Shown here: positions 1 through 7,585 of the stretch, piece after piece
Numbering within the stretch: the first letter of the stretch is position 1
Layout: the number at the start of each line of letters is the position of its first letter
The notes under the pieces: model-generated
What the model saw: only the letters and a program-made list of their open reading frames with translations
What the model was told of the DNA's origin: nothing
Database searches by the model: none
Origin: Ettlia oleoabundans
Taxonomy: Eukaryota > Chlorophyta > Chlorophyceae > Chlamydomonadales
Reading direction: 5' to 3'
NCBI GenBank assembly: GCA_019693395.1
Contig: JAAMXP010000835.1
Coordinates: 7,663-18,684, forward strand
Length of the DNA: 11,022 nt
Made by a program: the position numbers and the translations under genes

Positions 1-20
1 CCGGTCCATCGCGTGTGCAG

Positions 21-127
21 GTGGCGATACGATTACTTCAGTGGTTATGCCTCTGGCCTTCACCGGCGTTGGTGCCTCCCTCGTGCTGCCTGGCGTGTGG
101 AAGATGATCTGGGGCATCCAGGACTGA
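21..127 (+). CDS. Cytochrome c oxidase subunit 7a-like protein, last exon (5' part outside window)
   Basis: The exon reads in frame to a TGA at 125-127 and gives about 35 residues, including DTITSVVMPLAFTGVG and ending KMIWGIQD. The pattern D-x-ITSV-x2-P, a hydrophobic stretch, then G-x3-M-x2-GI at the extreme C-terminus matches what I recall of plant COX7a-like proteins. These are about 70 aa, with one helix in the mitochondrial inner membrane, and belong to respiratory complex IV. An acceptor-like GTGTGCAG ends at base 20, so the exon probably starts at 21 in phase 1. The same frame is open to the window edge, so the true boundary is not proven. The assignment rests on a short stretch and on recall, not on a search. 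Any small single-helix organelle protein is the alternative. Confidence 0.6.
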
Positions 128-170
128 GGCGCAGCCGCTGGTAGGCTGCCAGGGGCACACACCATCCGCG

Positions 171-175
171 TTACA
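171..175 (-). terminator. Only minus-strand TGTAA downstream of the methyltransferase stop
   Basis: The plus strand reads TTACA, which is TGTAA on the minus strand, 660 bp beyond the methyltransferase stop. It is the only copy between 128 and 834. If used, the transcript would run antisense through nearly the whole 3' UTR of the COX7a-like gene. A variant signal nearer the stop is equally possible. Confidence 0.25.
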
Positions 176-442
176 TGTGTGCATTCAGGCTGCAGGAATG
201 CCAGATATTAAGGGCTTATGCAAAAGATGTACTCACATTTGAGGACCATACGAAATTAGCCACGCTTGATCCGGCCGGTCAGAAGAAAGTGTGTTTGTGT
301 GTACCTGGTGGCACAGGCTGTCTTACCAAGTGGAGCCTGTTTGGGCGTCAGAGGGATCTGACGGGACAGGCACTGCCGCACAGAGCATTCATGTGCCACG
401 ATGCCTTTTGCTGGAATCAAGACAGCTGCAGCAGCCCTGCAG

Positions 443-447
443 TGTAA
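443..447 (+). terminator. Candidate TGTAA polyadenylation signal for the COX7a-like gene
   Basis: TGTAA is the usual polyadenylation signal of chlorophyte green algae. This is the first plus-strand copy after the stop at 127 and would give a 3' UTR of about 320-340 nt. Confidence 0.45.
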
Positions 448-557
448 CAAGACGCTCTAGATTGGCACACACACAACGCTGGACATCACAAGTGTTGCAA
501 GCTGCCATCTTATGTTCAACCCAAGTTTTGTCGACCCCCACGACGTCCACAGCTCTT

Positions 558-562
558 TGTAA
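558..562 (+). terminator. Second candidate TGTAA polyadenylation signal
   Basis: A second plus-strand TGTAA, 115 bp after the first, could serve as the alternative 3' end of the COX7a-like transcript. Confidence 0.3.
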
Positions 563-834
563 CAGTGGCAAGACTCATATGCTTCAATAATATATGCAAC
601 TTGTGCTGGGCTGCCCGCGTGTCAAGGAACCCTGGGGTGCTTGGCAGCTGATGACACTTAGGGCAGTATGCGATCAGACAGGACAGCGCCAATGTGGTGG
701 TGCTGACTCCATGTAGAATTCTAACCAGTGCGAAATAGGCAGGAACTCAAGTGTGTGAGAGCATAAAATCACATATCTCAAAGTTGTCGCATGTGTGTGA
801 ACATTGAAGCATGCCCGTGGCACTCATCAGCATG

Positions 835-3800
835 TCAATGTGCTGTCGGCGTGTGCAGCTGCTCTGCAGTCGCGCGATCATCCTCCCCGTTGCCGCCAGC
901 TGCTGCCACTGTTGACAGTGCCTCCTGCACGTCCCGCATATTTCCTTGCTGCACTGCCGCTGCTGCTCCGTCTTCTGCTGCTGCTGCTGCTGGTGGTGGG
1001 TTTGCTGGTTGAGCTACGGAAGGTGGCAGTGAGACGGGTGGTGGCGGGGCTGACAGATCAGGGAAAGGGATCCCTTTCTTCTCGCACATCTGCCGCAGCT
1101 TTTCCTTGTTGAAGGTGGAGACACCCTGGTTGTGAGCTTGCGTATACCTGCAGTTGCATATGAAGCACACACACTGTGTACAGCAGCCAGCAAAGCTATA
1201 TAGCTGGGAGCAACAGATGTGTGCCTGGATCCTTTATCCTTGGTTGTACAATGGGGGATACCCGGCGCTCAGCACCGTTGCTTGGCTACAGCCAGTGGCT
1301 GCAACAACGCCTAGATGTCCGGCGCACACCTGCAGGTCTTGCCGGGCCACACCAGGCGCTCCCCCCAGCAGCAGCTGCCATCCCAGTAGTGGCACCTGGA
1401 TTCAGGCAGCAGGTAGTGGGCGTGCAGGGTTTACCCCAGTCTTCATGATGATCTCTTCGCATTAAAACGGCACTGCTCTTGCCATTGCAGCATGCAGGTC
1501 ACTCCCGTCTCAACGCACTGATACAGCAAACCTCCAAACCCGTCTGGCTGTGCCATCCCACGCATGCCATCCTATGCAAGCCACTCACTGTGTCGTTTGA
1601 AGTCGCTGTCGTGGCAGCTGCCGCTGGCCCCACTCTTCTCCATCGCTGCTGCTGCTGCCAAAATCAAAGTGCTTGTCTCCCCAATCCCCACCGCCGCGAT
1701 GAGCCTGCGCGCCAGGAGGTATAACTCTGGCTGCTCTTGGTTGCCACAAGAAATCAGAAACCACAAACCACAAACCAGTCTAGAGGTTCAGTAAAAAACC
1801 CCCACGCCTCGACACACAATGATTCACCAGCCGGCAATGCGCTGAACAGCGTGCGGTTTTTTGTCACCCCACCTGCCATTGCGGCGGTGGGCGCTCCAGC
1901 ATATGCTGAATGTACTCTCGTGTCTGCAGGAAGGGCAGAAACCCGACTCAAACAGAAGGGGAGCGATCTGGTCGAGTGGCTTGTTGCCTTCAAGTTAGTG
2001 AGTGAAGGAGGTATTACTCATCACACACTGATGCCAAGAGGTAAGGAGAACACACGGTATGTTGCGGGACCATTGTAATGCAGCAGGTGTGTCATTACGA
2101 CATACCACAAACCGGCTCTTTCCAGCTACGCTGCCCGCGCCACCTTACCCACCTGGCCTTTGTTGCGCAAGAAGAAGACGGCCTTCAGCAGCGCCCGTTC
2201 CTGTGGAGTCAAGTCTCCGTGCGACCTGCAGCATGCAATTTAAATACCATAAGCAAGCACCAAGCCAAGGTTTGGTATGCTTCATCCACGCATTCAGCGT
2301 CAGACCAGGGTGATATGCTGGGCAGCAGCGCAACAACAGTGCGTCCCTAAGCGCCCCCACTATTGACCTCCGTGGCCCTGGTCCCGTCTGCGCAGACAGG
2401 CAGGGAGTTGCCAGCCACCCAACCCGGGTAGTTGACCATTCCGCAGAGCAGGGCCCCCGCCCTTACCCAAGCTCGCGCTCTCGCATGCGCCGTGCCTCGT
2501 ACATGATGAGCGCTGCTGCCACGCTGAGGTTGAAGCTGTCCACAAACCCCACCATTGGGACCACAACGCATGCATCAGCCAGTGCAACCGCTTCCTTACT
2601 CACGCCTGCAAGCGTGTGCACAGGCTTGTGTCAGTATGTCAACTTCCTGCACAGGCCAGTGCAGTATCAGGGCCATAGCATACTGACCTAAGCAGAAACC
2701 ACGCAACAGAAACGAGGGCATGGCAAGGGCGGGGCAGTTCGTGTTGACCAGTGTGTCTTGCTGTGTGACAGGAACCCCTCATATAAACAGGTAAACAGTG
2801 GTGTGTTGTTGTCTGCCCTTTCACGCCTGCCCCCACGGTCGGCCCTCACCCCCTCCCCACCTCGCTCCTCATTCCCCATCACAAAGCAGGTGGGGCGGGT
2901 CCAATCTATTTGGCTGATGTCAACAGAATCGGGGCTGCACAGCACGGCAGAAGAGCAAGCAAAAACAGCATGCCGCGGCAGATCAGGATCCGAGGCGGGA
3001 TTCTTTGCAAATCAGCTGGATCCAGGCCCTACACGCAATGATGGACAGCACATCACACCACTTCATACAGGCAGCGCACAGCCGCAAAGCGCAGGCTTAA
3101 CAACCTGCGTCTTAGCGTGCTGCACCTGACAGCGGAACAGCAGAATAGCAAGAATAAACTGTTGGGCAGGTGCAAATCTTCGGGCACAGCTTGGTGGAAG
3201 GTGCGAGAACATCAAGGGATCTCTCACACATTGCAGACACGCACCTGAGGTGGGTTACAACAACCTGGTAACCTAGCTTCTTGGCATTCAGCAGGCATTC
3301 CTGCAACAGACAGCACAGGGTAGCGCAGCAGGCAGGGTAAGGCAGGGCAGGGTGCAAAATGAAGGAAGGTCAACAGCTGGCATAACCACACGAGTGCAAG
3401 TGGGAAAGGGTGAAGCCTGAAGCGGCAGCTTCCGTTGCTGCCCCAGACAGCGACGTTGGGGAATCCAGCAATGCCATCAGCATACCTCTGTGCTATTGAA
3501 CACTTGCACATCGAGCCACTTATCCGCACCTGCGGAGAGAGGAAACTAGCGCCGTAAGAACACTAGCAGGCAATGCTGGTGGTTGTATCCCTGTGCAGCT
3601 GCCAGCCTGGCAGTAGGGGTACAGACCTGGTAGGAGCACTGATGTGCAAGATGCCTACCTGCTGCACTGCGCGTGCTCTGCTTGTACCGTTCGTCCCGCG
3701 TGTTACGGATGACGTGCAACGCGCCAAAGCCCAGCGCTGCATGACAGCTTCCAGCAGGGATGGCAACGGGTCAAGCACATGCAGGGAGCTGTTACAGTCA

Positions 3801-4728
3801 GCATTGCGGTGGGTGGAAGATGTGGGTGTGCGTAGACAGGCATGCTGCTGGCAGGGACAGGCAGGATGTAGGCGCTGGCCACTCACCATCAGCGCTGCGG
3901 CACACTGCGGCAAGGTTTCCCATGTCGTAGATGCTCTCTACGACGGGCAATACATTGAAAGTCCGGGCGGCGCACACCTGGATAGGAGTGCCAGCGGGCA
4001 CAAACAAGTTAGGTGGCTTAAAGTTATGAGTAACTGAAATTGACACAAAGCAGAGGGCCAGGATTGGGCAGGGAATGGTTGGTGACAAGCCATGACATCT
4101 TGCAGGGAGTGCAACCCTAGCAAGCGTGCATGCACGTTTATTGAAGCAACGGTCAAGTTTTTATATTCAAATTTGCGCTAATCCGCACACATGTTATGCT
4201 CTGTGAGTGCCACCCACCTGCTCAATTCGCTTGATGCGTTCCTCAGTCATAAGCTGAGCCAGAGTGTCAATCACTTCCCGCGCACTGATGGTCAATCCCT
4301 TGGAGACTTCAAACTCATCCTGCAGAGGCCTTGCAAGAGTTGGATGCACGAAGCATAGATGCATGAGAAGTGCGGGGCAGGCAGGCAAGCATATGGGATT
4401 GTCAGCCGTTGCATGCCTGATATCCAGCATATGGCTGGCAGGTGGAGGGAGATTGCGTGGGCAGTACCTTGAAGGGGAAGCGAGCACCATTGACGCTTGC
4501 CCCAGCTGCTAGGTCCTCCTCGGTCTTACGAGCTAGGCGGTATGCAGGCAGGGCACAGAGCCGCTCCAGAGCACTGCCGCCGCCGTCGCGCCACTGGCAA
4601 CGGGAGCCGAAACCATGGCGTGTTGCCAAAAGCGCGTGACACTTTGACTCACGCCATTGTGTCTGCTGCGTATGTCGTTGCACGCCGGCTGACATCAGGC
4701 GCACCGCTGCATGTGCCCCGGCACGCAT
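835..4728 (-). CDS. TrmH/SpoU-family RNA 2'-O-ribose methyltransferase, 13 exons
   Basis: Exons in transcript order: 4728-4468, 4319-4218, 3977-3887, 3736-3659, 3529-3486, 3300-3245, 2934-2861, 2605-2467, 2225-2153, 1923-1873, 1704-1589, 1395-1330, 1147-835. All introns are GT-AG, codon phase matches at every junction, and the stop is TGA. The product is about 487 aa. SPOUT-fold motifs: GNLAAVCRSADALGFG (141-156; motif 1), CFVMGNEERG (227-236; motif 2), PMVGFVDSFNLSVAAA (252-267; motif 3, forming the knotted S-adenosylmethionine site). TISAREVIDTLAQL and MTEERIKRIEQV precede them and ADKWLDVQVFNSTE lies between, as in plant TrmH-like proteins. These enzymes methylate ribose 2'-OH in tRNA (G18 in TrmH) or rRNA; the substrate here cannot be told. 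Codon 1 is the first in-frame ATG. The frame stays open upstream to about 4830, so a further 5' exon is possible. The R/A-rich start MRAGAHAAVRLMSAG suggests an organelle transit peptide (inference). The domain ends near residue 306; residues 307-487 are an unusual tail. Confidence 0.9.
975..992. repeat. (CTG)6 triplet microsatellite inside the last methyltransferase exon
   Basis: Six CTG units on the plus strand. On the coding (minus) strand the frame reads consecutive GCA codons, giving an Ala run after a Pro run (NPPPAAAAAEDG). Slippage here would lengthen or shorten a low-complexity tail without breaking the frame. Confidence 0.85.
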
Positions 4729-5003
4729 TGTGGGTTTTGGGCATAGGAACAAGGAATTTGTTTCCGGTAAGGTAGCAAACGGAGGTTGCGTGGTCTCCAG
4801 GCACGGACTGTTAACATTATGAGCGACTCGCTTGGGCAGAGCACAGCATGACTACCCCGCCAGGTTCAGGGGCCCTTGGCCAGGTTGCGCAATAGACCTG
4901 CGCAGAGAGACAATCTGCGACGTGGAAACTGATGAATACACTATTGTGGCGACGGTTTGTGTTGACGTGGTGTTTACATAGGATGTTGGGCTCCAATGTT
5001 CGT
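4729..5003. other. Upstream region of the methyltransferase gene / downstream of the deaminase-like frame
   Basis: This segment should hold the 5' UTR and promoter of the minus-strand methyltransferase gene. I see no clear TATA box. The methyltransferase frame has no stop up to about 4830, so part of this could be coding or 5' UTR. It also holds the minus-strand TGTAA at 4974-4978. Confidence 0.4.
4974..4978 (-). terminator. TGTAA just downstream of the deaminase-like frame
   Basis: The minus strand reads TGTAA about 25 bp after the TGA at 5006-5004. The position suits a polyadenylation signal for the minus-strand frame above it, though such a short 3' UTR is unusual. Confidence 0.3.
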
Positions 5004-5789
5004 TCATCGCCGCTGACGACGCCCCTTTTGCTGTTTGTTCCTGGAACCTCGCTGCCGCTGCTGCTCCTGCTGTTGACTTTGTTCTTTTGCCTGCTGCGCT
5101 GCCGGTGGCGTTGGTTGCTGGCACAGTATCCAGCCTTGGGGTCTCAGCACCTTTTGTTGACCGCCAGTAAGCCGTGGCGCTGGTGCGCCCACGTCGTTGA
5201 GCCTGCCGCTGAACCACTGATCGCCGCCTAGAGCACAGTGTACTCGAAGGTCAAAACGCTGCAGCTCCCGGCTGCAAAACAGACAGGGAGCAGCGTAGGC
5301 AAGCTCGCCGTCCGCTTGCCTACGCCACACAACGATGCTGCCACCAAGCTTCCGCCGTACCCAGGAGATGAGCTTGTGGGATGGCACGCCCTGCCTGCGG
5401 CCCTGCTGCACATAACTCTGCAGAAGCCTGTGGCAAGGAAGTGCACACCACCACAATTGCAGCTAGGGCCAATCCTCAAGAACTGCAGCCTGCCGTGGAA
5501 GCAACATGGCAACGGCCGCAAGACACCTTCCCCATGCCGTCTCCGCGCACCTGCGCTCTGCACAGCAGCGGTGGTTCCCAGCCACGGCACGCTCAGTGTC
5601 CAGATCCCGCTCTAGCTCCTCCTTGTACTGCAGGCGTAAAGTAAGGAGCGCGTACGGCCGCGTGAAGGGGCGGTGAGGCAGGAACGGCGGAGGGCCCAGC
5701 TGCGAGCCCGGCGCGCCTTCCTCAATTGCAGCGCTTTCCACAGATTGCATCGTGGCGAGCAAGTCGCGAACGACGCCTTGCAAGGCCAC
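5004..5789 (-). pseudogene. Unrecognised frame with a cytidine-deaminase-like zinc signature, interrupted by one TAG
   Basis: One minus-strand frame runs from a TAA upstream of 5789 to TGA at 5006-5004, broken only by TAG at 5465-5463. The upstream half (about 108 codons) includes a charged helix-like stretch, YKEELERDLDTERAV. The downstream half has SHKLISWVRRKLGG, then AAPCLFCSRELQRF, RVHCALGGDQWFSGRL and a Q/R-rich tail. His (codon 5378-5376) and the two Cys of PCLFC (5285-5283, 5276-5274) have the order and spacing of the deaminase zinc site H-x-E-x(24-36)-P-C-x2-C. The catalytic Glu position is Lys and the next residue is Leu. No ATG start is evident. An intron could remove the TAG (minus-strand GT near 5499 to an AG near 5434), but I cannot confirm one. 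It could be a real gene, a pseudogene or part of a decayed element. The deaminase link is inference from the motif only. Confidence 0.4.
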
Positions 5790-6435
5790 GTCGCCTTCGG
5801 CTTACGGCGCTTCTACTTGCCTACTGCGTCATCTACAGTCAAGGCGCGGCGAGAAAAGGTACAGGGCATCGCAAACACGGCCTTGGGGCAGAAAGGCATT
5901 GGAATAGCGGCCGGGGCCGGTTGCTGGCTGTTTGGGAGGGTTAACGAACGTGAGGCAGCGATTCAAGTAGTAGTCTCCTTAGTAGCTTTTGAAGCTGGGT
6001 GAAGCGGCGGTACAAAGATGGTTGCAGTACAGGCGGGAGAAACGTTTTGGCCTGTTGCTGACCAGTAAACAAGAATGCCGTGTGTCCAGTGCAGTAATAG
6101 TAATACGACGTTTTCCTTCTCTACGTCTTCCGGGTTGGCACCTTGATGGTGTAAGATCAATCCCAACAAAATGAGGGCCAGACAAACTGGGTTTTCTGAT
6201 GGGAATCCGAACACCCCCCTGAAATGGCTCCCCATCGGGCTCGTTCGTCGGAAATCGTGTGAACCGTGAAAGGCCTGCTGGGGCCTGCTAAGCCCAGACT
6301 CTTGCAGTCTGCTAGACATTTGTAACGCGCTAGAACAGCTGTGGGAAACTATGTAGGGGTAAATTAAAATCAGCAAAATATACGGTACAGGGGCTAGGCC
6401 GAAGCTAGTGTAGCTGTGGCTTCAGGCCATCTTTC

Positions 6436-6720
6436 ATGGCAAGTACTGGCAAAGCTGGCGAGGCGGCAAGCATCAAGCAACTAAAAGCGGTGGACAGGGC
6501 GCGGCTGGTCAAACAGATCTGGGTAGCAAGTGCGGATCGGCTCATATACAGGCCTGTCTCCTCTGCGCCCCAGGGCGACCCTGGTGCTGAGCTGCGCCCG
6601 CACCTGACGGTACTGCCGCTGGCGCACCTCATCTAGGTACTACACGCCCTCACCGAGCGCGCTGGCTGGCAGCAGGCCGAGGAGGTGACGTAGGTAGCTG
6701 GGCTGGAGCTGCTTTGCCCG
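6436..6720 (+). pseudogene. Coding-like fragment broken by in-frame TAG codons
   Basis: The frame from ATG 6436 gives 66 residues of protein-like composition (for example KAVDRARLVKQIWVASADRL and AELRPHLTVLPLAHLI), then TAG at 6634-6636. The same frame continues as VLHALTERAGWQQAEEVT to another TAG and on a little further. The run resembles a degraded coding sequence more than random intergenic DNA, but I do not recognise the family. A retrotransposon remnant is possible and unproven. It could also be a chance open frame. Confidence 0.2.
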
Positions 6721-6933
6721 TCTGCCAGCACTGCCGTTGTCGCTACCAGCAGCAACTGCTTTTGCTGCCAGTTCACACACTATTCGATCCGGTGCTCTGT
6801 CAGCTGCCGTGCCCTGCTACTGCATGCTCGTACTTGCTTGCTTGTCCTTCTTCCTGCTTAAATTCCCGTGCTGACTCTACTCCATTGCAAACATATCTAG
6901 ATAGAAACCCCAGCATGCTCAGGCTTATTGAGT

Positions 6934-6950
6934 CCTCCATTCCTTGGAGG
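6934..6950. other. Short perfect hairpin CCTCCA-TTCCT-TGGAGG
   Basis: A 6-bp perfect stem with a 5-nt loop. It lies in non-coding DNA about 640 bp upstream of the reductase ATG. A stem this short is expected by chance, and no function is implied. Confidence 0.3.
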
Positions 6951-7365
6951 GGTCTGTGTCGCAAGTTCCGTTGCAGTTAGGCAGACTGCAAACACATGAA
7001 GCAAAAAGCAAAAGCAATCACAGATGGTAGCCGCACGTTGTTCCCACACTGCTCTGTTCAGTGCCCTGTCGTGTGCTGCCTTCTGTTCTCCTTTATTCTG
7101 CTAGTCCTGCGCTCTCGGTCCCTGTCCCGTTTCTGACAGGTATTCTTGCGTTCTCACCAAGGAGTGACCCAATTGCCGTTGCCTCAGCTTGTGCAGGGTT
7201 AGCAACAGCCATAGATGTACTTACGAGGGCATTCATCTACTAACTGTCTACACCATACCTCGCGTAAAGTCTGCTCGGAAGCTGGCGTACGCCTGGAGAT
7301 TGCGCAGGTGCTGCGAAAGTGGCTGTGCATCTGGAGTCAGATTCTGGACAACAAGCACGATAGAC

Positions 7366-7580
7366 ATGGCTACGAACGTGCTGGAGCTGACATTTCTGGC
7401 TCGAAGAACCCCAATGTTGAGTGTGAGTCTGCTCGGCTGCAAATGCCGTGGTGTCGGCCGTTGCGCACACACCTGTGGGCGCGTGCCGACCGACGCCTGG
7501 CAGACGCGCCCTTTCCCTTGGCTCTGGTTGATTCTTGAGCTAATTTGTTACTATTATTTTCCGTTCACAATATCCTACAG
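7366..7580 (+). other. Possible upstream exon and intron of the reductase gene
   Basis: The bases before 7581 look like an intron end: pyrimidine-rich sequence followed by ATATCCTACAG. Candidate donors are GTGTGA at 7421 and the stronger GTGAGT at 7423. With the 7421 donor, an ATG at 7366 (MATNVLELTFLARRTPML) joins in frame through a split Lys codon to the downstream ATG at 7586. With the 7423 donor the join meets a TGA, so the upstream piece would be 5' UTR. Either way a 5' intron is plausible. Confidence 0.3.
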
Positions 7581-7585
7581 AGACG

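Larger units (their letters stand above)
128..834. other. Convergent intergenic / 3' UTR region
   Basis: No credible coding exon was found on either strand. The stretch lies between the stop of the COX7a-like gene (+) and the stop of the methyltransferase gene (-), so it should hold both 3' UTRs. It contains two plus-strand TGTAA motifs (443, 558). The only minus-strand TGTAA is at 171-175. The short open frames here lack family resemblance and splice context. Confidence 0.6.
5790..7365. other. Long region without a recognisable intact gene
   Basis: No intact recognisable gene was found on either strand. Two overlapping minus-strand frames around 5963-6376 have no motif I know. A plus-strand TGTAA lies at 6321-6325. 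One plus-strand coding-like fragment with in-frame TAGs is listed separately (6436-6720). A short hairpin (6934-6950) is the only clear fold. The right part should include the promoter of the ferric-reductase-like gene. Decayed mobile DNA is a reasonable guess, but I found no terminal repeats or target-site duplication. Confidence 0.4.

Noticed and set aside
3315..3358. Purine-rich GCAGG/GGCAGG repeats (similar near 4371-4395)
   Set aside because: On the minus strand these are the pyrimidine-rich 3' ends or interiors of methyltransferase introns, so they are explained by splicing signals.
3573..4037. 154-codon plus-strand open frame
   Set aside because: It lies antisense to two well-supported methyltransferase exons (3659-3736, 3887-3977) and has no family resemblance.
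4852..5217. Minus-strand frame encoding an Ala-rich run then NEHWSPTSYVNTT
   Set aside because: It is the shifted frame of the Q-rich tail of the deaminase-like frame. The Ala run comes from the same CAG-type repeats, and there is no independent support.
5963..6376. 137-codon minus-strand open frame and an overlapping 68-codon frame
   Set aside because: Neither has a motif, a splice context or a start I can support. Two overlapping frames look equally protein-like, so neither can be preferred.
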